From assembly GCA_964058845.1 (NCBI GenBank), contig CAXKVR010000051.1, forward strand, positions 232,173 through 296,172: a stretch of DNA of 64,000 nucleotides, given 5' to 3'. Below the pieces are notes generated by a model. It was not told the origin of the DNA. It saw only the letters and a list, made by a program, of their open reading frames with translations, and did not search any database. Positions within the stretch are counted from its first letter, which is position 1. Every line of letters starts with the position of its first letter. This stretch comes from Carex sylvatica. Its lineage: Eukaryota > Streptophyta > Magnoliopsida > Poales > Cyperaceae. The position numbers and the translations under genes were made by a program. Shown one piece after another: positions 10,600-22,300 of the stretch.

Positions 10600-13330
10600 A
10601 TACCAAGAATCAAGTTATTGTCGAAGTCTATTTAAATTACAGGAAATGGAGCAAATTATAGGTCTTCTCGCAAGCTTTCCAAAAAGTGGTAGAACACTGA
10701 AAACAGAGTTACGGATAATGAGTTATAGGGCTGCTAATGAGTTGAGTGACTCAATATTTCATAACGAATCAGGCTCAAAACTTTAAAAAGCCCAAACTCG
10801 ACTCGGCTCGCGAGCCGACTCATATTTTTACTTAATTATTAACAAAAAATTATGTTAAACATTTAATTCTCTTGTGTGCTTGCAACAGGTGAGATTATTT
10901 CTTTCAATTAGGTTGGTGAGCACCTGTATTGTAACTGATATATGTACCTGTATCTAATATATTGTATCTGATATGCGTATCTTCCTTAGGTATGATTTTT
11001 TATGTAACCTCCAATTAAAAACTCGATCTTTGGTGTCTTATATATGTACCCTTAAATGTTTCAATTTATCTTATTTAACTTGTAACTCTCATACAATAAT
11101 TAACAATTTATTATTTTGAATAGTTTTTTTTTTCAAAATTTAACAATTCAGTCCAGCACTCTGTAGTAATGGCTCCTAGTTCAACCCTCTTTCAACTTCA
11201 TATCAAAGCAAACTGATGATGCTCATTATCTCCAAAAGACATTTTAATTTGCTCCAGAGTGCAATATTTGGTTGTTGATTCATCTATTTAGGAATGTAAT
11301 CATCTTTGTAATTGTTGGTGAATATACACTAGGCAAGACCATGATACTGGTAAAAAATTTACAAAAAAAAAAATACAAGCTAAGATAGGTTCATTACTTG
11401 TATAAATTTGTGGAAAGCTTCAATTAAAAGAAAGGAATTCTAAGTTCATAAATGGAGAGCACGTTTGTACAGTTGTTCTCTAAAAACTAAAATTTACTGT
11501 TAAAATATACCGTATTCATTACTGTTAAAATTTACCTTATTAAAATCAGAATTTATTGTTACATCTCAACATTGTCTTATTCATATTAAAATTTACTGTT
11601 AGATCTCAACATCTACCTTCTAATGGCAATATGAATCAAACATCAACTAAAAATATGAGCCGGCTTGCGAGCCGAGTCGAGTCGAGCTAAGTATTTACAT
11701 GAGCTGAGCCGAGCCGAGCCGAGCTGAGCTTTTTCTTTCAAAATCGAGCCGAATTAAGAGCCGAATCATTGGACTACAATTGACGAGCCGAGCTGAGTTT
11801 GAGCCGAACCTTAATCATTAGCAGCCCTAATGAGTTATGCTCATTTGAAGTTTGGTTCACAGTAGAAACAGATGCAGCACACAGGTCGCACAGAATCCCA
11901 TGCGGGCCGCACCGAATCCCACGTGGGCCGCGTAGAAAGTAGACAGAGCAAATATGAAAATTCTAGCTTTCGACATCTTTTCGTATTTTTGCCATATCTT
12001 GGCCATACGAACTCCGTTTTAGGCAAATAAAGACTTGCTGGAAAGAGGACAACGAGATCTACAATTCTAGGAAGGTTCTAAATCAGAATTTATAATGTGC
12101 AAATCGTAGAAATTATTTTAGAAAACCATCAGCTGATATCTATTGCCATATCTGACGAGATCTTGATTGATTCACCTTCCATCCTTAGTTGTTTGCTCCC
12201 TAATTCATAAAATAGCAATAAATAAGGGGGAGACAGCAGGAGAAAGGGGATCTCTTCCCTTGGAAAATGATCTTTACACAACCACGATTATTCTCCACTT
12301 TGTTTTGAGGGTTTGAAAGGAGGAGGCTCGGCATGAAGCTTGATCTCTCCGGGTTTTATCATTTTATTATGAACTCTCTTTTCATCACTTATTTTATTTG
12401 CTTTGTAATCATGTCTGAGTAGTTTATTTAGTTTCTAGGGTTATGATGTAGTCAAATACTTTGTTTTATATGCAAGTTGCTTGAATCTGTGTTTATGTTT
12501 GTGTTTATTTATCTGAGTATTATTTTAATTGCTTAGTTGAAATTGATTGAATGATTCTTGTTGTTTACTGTTAGATGTCTATAGTATCTTTCTAGTACTT
12601 TGACCCTGATGTTTCTTTCAACCAGACTAAGTATCTGAGGTAGGGTTTCGAGCCGTGAGGTTAGACCCAATAGTAACTGAGAGGTGAACTTTTCATTTAT
12701 CGAGAGATAATGGATACCTTTAGTAAACTAGATAAATAACTTAGGTAATAAACGAGAGTTGAGGTAGGAAACCTAAGAAGATGAAATTGCAATTCCGTTA
12801 CCAAGTTTAATAGACCAATAAATGAGAGTTGAGGTTTACGAACATTAGGTATGGTCAATAGAACCTTACGCAAAGAAACAACACAGAAACAGGTAGCTTG
12901 CTGTATTCACTTGAAGCCGACGCGGGCCACGTATGAGAGTACGCGGGTCACGTATGAGAGTACGCGAGTCGCATCCGGAGTTGAGAGACAGAGTTAAAGA
13001 TGAAATTAGAAACCCTAGAAACGTCTTTTTATAATTAATTAAAACCAAATTTTACTTTCTGTCATTTCAATTATTGCTATTTAATTTGGAAAATTCAAAC
13101 AATCCAAATCAACCCTTTTCTCACTTCTAGTACTTAACTAATTTGAGCAGAGTCCAGTTTAGATTTAATCCGTCCTGTGGATCGACACCTGATTTACTAT
13201 ACGATAGGATAGTGCACTTACAATCTTCATCGAAAGTATATTCGAGGTTTAAAAAGTACAGCTTGCTATACTGAAACTTTGTAGTACACTTTCGTGCGAA
13301 CAATATTAATATCTTAATTTGCAAGTATTG
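10600..13330. mobile_element. probable Ty3/gypsy LTR remnant (solo or truncated), interrupted by a hAT element
   Basis: Once the hAT insertion is removed, the text is continuous and reads like plant gypsy LTRs: 'gttacggataatgagttatgctc', then CGAACTCCGTTTTAGG near 12008, 'TTTCTAGGGTTATGATG' near 12435, and 'CCTGTGGATCGACACC' near 13174. I recall these phrases from Tat/Athila-type LTR regions. No gag-pol frame, primer-binding site or second LTR is evident here. Limits are approximate. Confidence 0.4.
10726..11829. mobile_element. hAT-like non-autonomous element, 1,104 bp, 8-bp TSD
   Basis: Ends TAGGGCTGCTAATGA and TCATTAGCAGCCCTA are perfect inverted repeats of 15 bp. The 8-bp TSD ATGAGTTA is at 10718-10725 and 11830-11837. 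Subterminal zones carry many GAGCCGAGC/GCTCGGCTC words (10790-10830 and 11655-11805), a typical transposase-binding array. It has no transposase frame. It is nested in a probable LTR remnant. Confidence 0.85.
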
Positions 13331-13429
13331 ATTTATTATCTTCCAAGTATTTATACCTATGAATTTAATTAAACTTGAAAGACCACAGTGTTTTGAATAA
13401 ATTTAATTAAACTAGTTAGTTAAGTTAGT

Positions 13430-13680
13430 TTATGAAAGTTAAACACGATTGGAGATAAATACTTACAAGTATATGTATAAATACTTGCACGATGAGATAT
13501 AAATACTTGTGTGACGATGAGTCCAAAAGTATATCATCATGTATCTCATTTGAAAGATAAAATTGCGTAAAATATGTTCGTAATTTTAGATTCGCAAAAT
13601 TTTTCAAAGATCATGAGAAATATGAACGACATTAAAAAAAGAAAAAAAAAAACTCACACCTCTAAAAACATGCATGGGAT
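13430..13680. repeat. second copy of the 'TATAAATACTT' repeat
   Basis: It contains GAGATATAAATACTTGTGTG followed by about 130 bp matching 10256-10400 in the same orientation and 9490-9620 inverted. This copy is uninterrupted and shows the pre-insertion state of the site used by the MITE at 9849. Confidence 0.7.
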
Positions 13681-14208
13681 TTAAGAGATGAAAAATGATG
13701 TGGAATGAGAGTGAGAGGTTTCATCAGACCAGAAACAAAAAAAGAAAAGATTGCAGATTGAATCTGCAAACCCTGTATTGGATTATGGATTTAATCTGCG
13801 ATCACAGCTAAAAGGATCACAGATCAAATCAGTGGTCTTGATAAAAATAAATTTTTCAGAAGAAAAAATGAGTTATTTGATTTATTTTTTTAATGGCCGA
13901 AATAAAAAATTTGGTGCAATGGCAAACAAACTTGGCTGCATATATTCTTTGTATATTCTTATATAAAACTATTAGTATATTGAAAAAAAATTTAAGATAG
14001 ATTAATAAATATTTACCATAAAATTAATATTGTAAAAACTTTTAAATTTCTTTTCTTATTCTACTAAGATATTAAATGATGAAATTCTTCTTTGGACATG
14101 AAGAATGAAATAAAATAATTTAATTATCATCATTCTTTTGTATTCGTATTTTTTTTATATAATCATCATCATCATTGTTGTTGTTGTTGTTATTATCTTT
14201 CTTGTATT
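13681..14208. other. AT-rich spacer with a trinucleotide repeat
   Basis: Non-coding. A short CAT/TGT trinucleotide run (ATCATCATC...TTGTTGTTG) lies at about 14163-14192, directly left of the next hAT element. Confidence 0.4.
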
Positions 14209-14216
14209 ACTATTCT

Positions 14217-15006
14217 TAGGACTGGCAAAAAAGCTCGTGGCTCGTGGCCCGCTTGGTATTCGCCCGTGACTCGATCAGTAGCAGCTCGTTCGTTAGTGAA
14301 TCGAGTTAAAATTAGCTCGCTCGCTACATACTCGAGCCAAAATTAACGAGTTTGAGTTTGGCCTGGCTCGGCACAAGCCAACTCGGTCGTTAACGAGCTA
14401 TTTAATATACATAATTTAATAGTTTAATCAGATCCATTAACTTTAGATTAAGGATATTATGGTTTATGGATATTATAGCCAGTGTTATGGCAATTGCACT
14501 TTGGACTGTGTTTAAGTTGATTGGTAATTTTGTATGAAATATGTGTAAATTAATTATAAGCAATTAAGTTAATTTGTATTAATTTGTTTGATTTGGTATG
14601 CATAATTTATTATGTGAATATGTTTGTATGAATTTAGAATTTTGATATATTTGTATGTATGAATTTAGCAGTAAACTTAATTCATAGTAGCTGATTTGCT
14701 TAATTACAATTGAATTAAGAGTATTCCTCAGTAATTAGTCATATAAATATTATTTTATTTTAGTCATAATTGAAAAGATGTGTTATGAAAATTTAAGATA
14801 TAGCAGGAAATAAAATATACAAATTTATAAATCCGCCAAGCTAGTAACGAGCTAGCTCGGCTCGCTCGGATAAGCCACGAGTCAGTCTTGAGCAATAGTT
14901 TTAGCTCGAGACCTAAAATTCAAACTCGCTCGCTCAGCTTGATACACCAACAAGCCGAGTACGAGTGTGGCCTAGTTCGCTCTTTAACAGCTCGTTGCCA
15001 CCCCTA
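14217..15006. mobile_element. hAT-like non-autonomous element, 790 bp, 8-bp TSD
   Basis: The left end is TAGGACTGGCAA and the right end, read inward, is TAGGGGTGGCAA, the classic plant hAT terminus. TSDs ACTATTCT (14209-14216) and ACTGTTCT (15007-15014) agree at 7 of 8 positions. Subterminal GCTCG/CGAGC words are abundant. No transposase frame is seen. Confidence 0.8.
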
Positions 15007-15014
15007 ACTGTTCT

Positions 15015-16301
15015 CATGTTAGCCATTACAATAATATCGGAAATCATCAAACTTCATTTAAATTTAAAAAAATAAGTCTGAAAAATAAAACAATGATGAT
15101 AATATAAAATTCATTCTTATCCTTCTTTTATATTCAACACTTCAATTCTACAAATTCTAATAAATTTATTTTAATTGCATAAGAGATTGTGATGTCAATT
15201 TCCTGGCACAACTCTCGAAACGCATTTTGCAGAGGATTTAGGAATGCATCAATTATGTAGTTCCTTTGCAAATAAAATTTGTTGTGGGTGTCAAAAGGAA
15301 TGTAATTGTGTTGAAATGTTAAGGAACCACATCAATTCTGCACAAATACCTAAAGGAACCGCATAGGCGCTTCCATGGTATCAAAAAAATTTGGTCATTC
15401 TGATTCCTTAAAAATATTTAATACTTTCATAAAATACAAATTCTATGGTAACACTAACAGGTTCGAGTGAAGCTAGGGGCTATCATCCAATAGATCTTGT
15501 AAAATCATTGTCGCAACACAGAAATTATCAAAGTCAGTTATTAATAATTAGATAAAACTTCAGCGAATACTTGACAAAACTGTATCTAGTTAAAAATATG
15601 TATTTAATCAGCTCACGAGTCTGCCAATATCATGCTGCGTCTTGTACAGAGTTCTTCGATGCATTCAAATTAGTAGCATTCATGTTCGAATAAATATGTT
15701 ATTGCAATGCATAATATAGAAAAATGGCTTTTAAATTTACTTTTAATACATTTTACATCAAAAAATTATCATAATTGCATAAGAGATTGTGATGTCAATT
15801 TCCTGGCACAACTCTCGTCCAAACATTCTCCAAATTTTATACAAGACTTAGATTATGATGCAGTTAATTTAAAAAAATAAATAACCCTTAAAAGATCACA
15901 AACTTCACAAGGGTGTTGGAAACATTGATATAGCACGCGTATGGGATACTATAATGTTAATTGATATTAGATCAAAATAAAAACAGTTATATCATGCAGT
16001 CATTTTGTTTTTGTTTTTATACAAAACTTTGGTAGAAATTGTACATAATTAGATAAATATAGCACCAATTCTCATCAAAATGTACACATTTTGGGCCAGC
16101 ACAATCAGAAGAAAGGTGGAGATCAGCAAGAGGGAATTGAAGTAACTTGAGTTATGTCATCGGTGTGTGCTAAGACCAGCTGTGTTTCAGCACAGGAATG
16201 GTGTTCAGGGTAAACCTGAATTTCTGTCATTCAAGGTTTTTTTTTTATACCAGCTATCCCATTGAAATCGTGTTGAATTTTGATAAGTAAACCTGGTACT
16301 T
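15015..16301. other. spacer left of BRCT gene; contains a 45-bp direct repeat
   Basis: No gene is seen. The sequence just below 16302 is the likely 3'UTR of the minus-strand BRCT gene. A 45-bp direct repeat is listed separately. Confidence 0.4.
15173..15817. repeat. 45-bp direct repeat, copies exactly 600 bp apart
   Basis: The block starting AATTGCATAAGAGATTGTGA occurs identically at 15173-15217 and 15773-15817. The flanks beyond the block differ. The sequence between the copies is non-coding. Confidence 0.8.
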
Positions 16302-19300
16302 TCATACTCCAGATTTACGACTTGGAAGAAACGTGCCACCTTCTTCATCTCTTAACCATATTGTGGATCTGGTTCTCTTCACACAATCAGAGAAAAGCCG
16401 ATGCCTGAGGGGGAGAAGAAATTAGGAGTTCTTTCTAGTTATTATAATTTTTTCATTTAAAAACAGACTCAATTTAAATAAATCTTTTTAAAATGCGATT
16501 TGCATTGAAAATGATAGAAAGCAGAATCGCACTGCAAACTAGCTTGCACCATTTTCTTTTCTTGACTTTATTTTATTTTGTTATTGCAATGATATTTGCT
16601 AATATCATTCTGTGTAATTTTCTTTCAGACTCTGCAAAGTGTGATATATGCAAATTAAAAATAATAACAAAAAGAGGAAGGTTCTACCACGGGTTTCTGG
16701 TGCCACAAGTTGAAAAAGTTTCCCATTCACATTAATATTTTAAATCCAAACTAGACAACAAATTTGATCATTGATCATGTTCTGCAAATGCTTGCATGCA
16801 TAAAATTTGTAAATTTTTAAACCCTTTTGAACAAGATCAAAATCCCAAAAAGCACATGGACTAAAATTTAGCCAATGCTATCAAGTGGAACTCTAATTCT
16901 TTTGGTTTCATTACTGTACAAAAACAGGCTAAAAATTTACAAATTTGCAAGTGCACAAATCCTGCACAATGATGAACAGGATCAAAGGCTTCAATGTTGT
17001 TTTAGTTTTAAATTTCAAAATATTAATGCACAAGAATAGCTCAACTTGGGGACCAAAAGACATGGGAGGCCATTACTAAAAGAAAAAGAAATTGTGTTAA
17101 TTGGAATGCATCCATTCATAATCATGCTAACGATAATAGAAAAAAATCATATTTTCCTTTTAGATTTTAATACGACCTATGTGAGTTTTTTAAAACTGAC
17201 CTTTCAAACTCCAGCTTTTGAATGACAATACCATTCAAGATAAGTTCAGAACAGTAAGCATTAACACCTGTCAGAAGCTTTGCACTAGTTAGAACATGAA
17301 AGTTTCAAAGTTAAAATAGAAATGCTGGAAATAAGAGAAAGTTCCTTTGCAAACTAAACCCCATAATTCACTGAACTTGCATATACATTATACATACATT
17401 TGTCAAAACCAATTGCTGTTTTCTCATGATTGCAGCAGCCAAACCTAGGTCGTTTGCATAAAACATTGACTTGTCAAAACGGAGGTCACACCAAGCAAGA
17501 TTTAAATGCTCTTAACCTAATTTTCACAAGTCCGCTATATACTACACTTAATCACATTACCTCGAATACCACAATCTCTTTTTTTTTTTAAATAAGTAGT
17601 GGATTTTCCACCGATTTCATATTGAAACCAAAATTACTTCCTATTATGGTACCCAAAATGGATACCAAAATCAGAAGTATAGAATTCATACCACAATCTC
17701 AACCAACCAAATTTTAGTTTAGCCTGAAATTCAAAATACAAAGCATTATTGAAGTAGGGAAACATTTCTATGTAGTGCAACCATGAAACCTAAGCTTATT
17801 TGTTAATATCTTAATTATTGTTAAAACGTGGGTATTGTGCAAATATGAGAAATACAATGTGCAATTTGCAAACAGGGTGAACATAGGTTTGCAAGAAGAG
17901 CAGAATAGAACAGTAATTACCTTTCTCAAGCAGTGGTAGACAAGTCTGGTAATCTTCTTCGCATGAAACAAGCAAAAGGTCATCATGTACTTTTCCTTTA
18001 ATAAGAGAGCTCACAATCCTCTCCATTGGCTACACAGATTGTGTTAATTTAGTAAGAATTTACAAGGAAACTAGCTATTGAGCATTTAGTATAGACAAAC
18101 TACGGGCACATTCTTTTGCATAAAAGCTCCTGATATTTTACATTTTTGCAGATAAACCAAACAATTAAACAGGTGCAATGGAAATGGAAGAGTCTGTTAA
18201 AGGTGAGCCCTGCTAATAAACTTATTTTGTTAAGTCCAATTAGTAGAAAATTGCCCAAAATATTGATATTTTGGGGTATAATTTTCTACAATTTGCTTAC
18301 AAAGAAGTTATGGAGTAATAAAGAATCACATGGGGACAATTTAGTTACCTTTGCTGGATTCAACCTTCACTTCATATTGGTAGTTCAGGATAAATTGCGA
18401 ATGTTCCAAAAACTAAAGGGTATTAGGTACAGATACAAAGGGATATTGGTGTGATTTGAAAACGCCAGCCAGTATATTCTGTTACTTTTGATTATGATGA
18501 CTTTTAACCAAGTAGAACTATGAAAGTTGATGATAAAGCCAAAATAAATTTAGAACACTCATTATTGGAAGCACAAAAGATACTAAACCACATGCAAAGA
18601 GAGTCACATTTTGAATTCATTCATATGCAAAATATCCAGCAGTATTTTATCATATTCCAAAGAGTAAAAATAACTAGAGAACTTGGGATTTTGTTCTCTA
18701 CCAATTGACGTTTGAAATTGTAGGAGTAAATAAAACAAGAAGTACCGTTCCGCCACACACTATAACCAAGTTTCTAACAACTCCTAGACTAGGCTTGACG
18801 CTAGGCGTTATCAGAACTCTCTTTCCCTGAAAATAAAATTTCCAGACAAGATGTCACTTGTATGCCTCTTAGCAAACAATGTAGTATGGTAAAGGTAAGG
18901 GCACTTATAATTTTCATTAGTGGCTTTTGGTTACCTGTTGTATGCTTAAACTGCCATTGAGCTCTCAAATAGCCTTAATTAAGTATTTAGAAAAAATATA
19001 ATATGGATCACAATGCAATTTTAAGACATTTAAACTTTTGGTACATTCTGGTAACTGGACAGAAGCAACACAAAATATAATTCACTTTCAGGAAATGGAC
19101 CAAAGGACATTCAGCTTGAGTTTAATTAGCTCTCAGAAGGATTTAGCACACCATAATGAAAATTCATGTCAGTTGGTTAGTTGTCAGGGAAAATATAATA
19201 AAAGCAATCACAAAGCACAACCAAGTAAAAACATATCAGATAGAAAGCTTACTACTAAAAAATAATCAACTGTCTTAAAGAAAAGGTATACTGGTTCCAA

Positions 19301-22300
19301 AAAGTGTTTAGTACATCAAATGCATATCACAGCGAGAAAAAGATCATACAGTAGGGGGGGTTGCTTAGTTATTGGCCTCAGGGGCAGAACATAGTGGTGG
19401 GAAAAGGGTGCTAAGCACCCCCTATAGTTTGAAAATTTGTAGTTTGGTCCATTAAATTTTGTAATTTTTATATGCATTAATATCTTTTAGCCCCCTTCAT
19501 AAAATGAAATTACACTATATTTGATTTTTCAGCCCCCCAATCTCTATTTTATAGTTCCGCCCCTGATTGGCCTTGTTGACCAAATTTTTCCAAAATAAAC
19601 TTAATAAAGAATTACAATGCATGCTAGTTAATAATGGATATGATCATGCATGTGACCAACCAAATCAATAAATATCACATGCACAATTAATGACAAGAAT
19701 TATCATGCGTTACCCATGCAAACAGGAAATATCACCAATACCCCAAAAAAATGCAAGATATCACCACATCCCTGTCCCCTCCCCTCCCTATCTCATTCAA
19801 AACACACCCAAACTAGACTTCTATATCATCTAGTCAAATGAGAGAATGAGCGATAATTAAAAATTCAATAACAAAATCTAGGACAAGGCTGATCTAGATG
19901 ATATTCCCATAATTAATCAAGAAGAGGGGGCTGAGATGATATTTCCCTTGCTTTAGGAGGGTACGAGATAAATTTCATTTTGGAGACCCATAGCTTATGA
20001 TGTATACATGTGTGTGCCTCTTTGTGTACTTTGTGTGCATGGGAGTGCAAAAGGTACCTTTAATAGAGGGTTGTGGCAAGCAGTGGCAAGAGAATTGGGC
20101 ATGGAGAAGCGTATCTCCTTTTCCTTCTTGGCATCCCTCAGAATGAAGTTCTTCTCATCTACACACTGGCTTGACAGATTGCACCGTTCAAGCCAGGCAG
20201 GGGTTACGATCAGCTTACCTCGTGCCATTGCCTCTAACAAATTTCTGGTTCGAACAAACTGGTCGGCAACAAAGTGGGTTCCGTCCAACATACTAGAAGC
20301 TTCTGGGATCCCTAACCGTTCTAAAATCTGCATGAAATAAAAGTATACATACAGCCCAAAATTAAGATAATAGGGGAGTTGAGATACAAATTCAAAGAGC
20401 CAGAAAGATCTGGCAAATAATATCAAAAATGGAAGGAAAACAAAAGAAATTTTGTAGGACGTAATTTGGGCCATTACTTGGGCTGTTTGGTTGGAGATAA
20501 ATAAAATTTGCTTCAATCAAACAACTCCAAAATATGGAAGATACAAAAAGTGAGGTGTCAATCATGTCACGTATAACCCTGTAAACATGATATAATACCT
20601 CCAATATAATGCACTTCACCTATTATTAAAAGGACAAACTTTTACCTACATCAGTATTCGTCTCTATATAAACAAGGACATGGATTTAGATATTTTATAA
20701 AATTTGGAGAGGAAAATGATAGGTGGTATTTCCTCAATCAGCAGGGCAAAATCTACATGCATTCAAAGAACTAGGCAACTCCACAACCAGAAAAAAATGC
20801 AATGTAAAGTACACCCCGAGACACATTATATTAGCATCTGTAGCTCCATTCATTGTCAGATGGCTCTACTTAAATGACGAAGAAAAAGAGTATAGTAATT
20901 ATTTTCATGATGTAAGAAAATAATTTTCTTCACTACATTACCCTAAGAATGCCCAATGTTCCTTCAGTATTGCAATTGAGATTCAGTTATTTTGATGAAG
21001 TAGTAATGAATATTACAAATCAAGTTTAAGTCAAGCAAATTTCAAACCAACGTTAAGTTGCTTAAAAATGACCACTGTCAAATTTTGTTTGTCAGAATCA
21101 CTCAATTTATCAATTGGCAGTTTTCCCGATATTAGAGAAATCATTGAATAGGCTTGAGCTGATTATAGTTATTCGGGCTTAGTAAAAAAATGATACAGAG
21201 TTACAGGTAAAATTGTCAATATTTAACAGTCTGACATGGAAAACAGAAGCTTATGAACTGAGCAGTACAGATAAAAAATACTTGAGACGTATGTACCTTC
21301 CTTTGTTGCCTGATAACTTTCTCATCCAAATGTTGACTCAGAAGAACCCTGGCATCAGAAAAATCTCTTCTAACTCTTAAATCCTTACATTTTCTAACCA
21401 CTGATGATTCTCCCATCTCTAACCTAAGCATCTCTTGCTGAACAGATGGCCGGTATGAGCCCCCATCCAATGCCTTCTTTTGAGATTTCTTAGGGGTAAA
21501 AACCGGAGACCCTTTGCCAATTTCCATAGAAAGTGTGCTAGCTTTCTCTTTATCTGATAAAAAGACCTTTCTCCTCCTCTTTGCTTTATCCAATAGCTCG
21601 GTCGCACTTCTTATAAAGATCCTCTTTTTTCCACATGATGCATTCTGGCCTGAATTTTTAGGAGGTGTTGCAGTTTTGCCTAGAGGTGAACTTCTTGCTC
21701 TACGAGGAATGGTTGCCCAATCAGAGAAAATATCCAAGCTAGATTTTTTAGTATCACTCCTGACTTTATCAGGAGTTACAGATTGGTTCTTTGTAGGTAC
21801 TTTTCTTTTCTTTGCACTATTTAACAATTTGTCCTCATCTGGCATCAACTTTTTTCTCCCTCTTGTCCTTACTTTCTCCTTTGTTTTTTCTACAACTTTA
21901 GTTGAAGCAATGGGATTGTTTCTTCCATCATTAGAAATCCCCTCAACTTCAATTTCTCCCACTCTCTCTGTTTCCTTGGATGAACCAGGTCTACCAGGTG
22001 AGCCATGGACCAATGCTTGGATTGCTTCTACAGCTATCTGTGTATCGGGTCCCACATTGTCCATCATATGAACAGCACCTTCATTTTCTGTCTCATTAAA
22101 AAGATTCTTCCTGATGCTTTCATAAGAAACCTTGTCTCTTGGCTGCAAATTTAAACAAGAATCTGAGTGATCCAAACCTCTAGCATTCTCTCTCTCCTTA
22201 CCCTTTGGTGGCTGACTTTGAGGTTTCCTTCTGCCATAAAACAAATCTTTTTTTTTTGTGAAGAAGTCCCCACCTGTTTCATCCTCTTTGACATCATCCC

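Noticed and set aside
21514..22071. 185-residue plus-strand open frame opposite the BRCT gene
   Set aside because: It overlaps the large BRCT exon in antisense and has no start context or domain.
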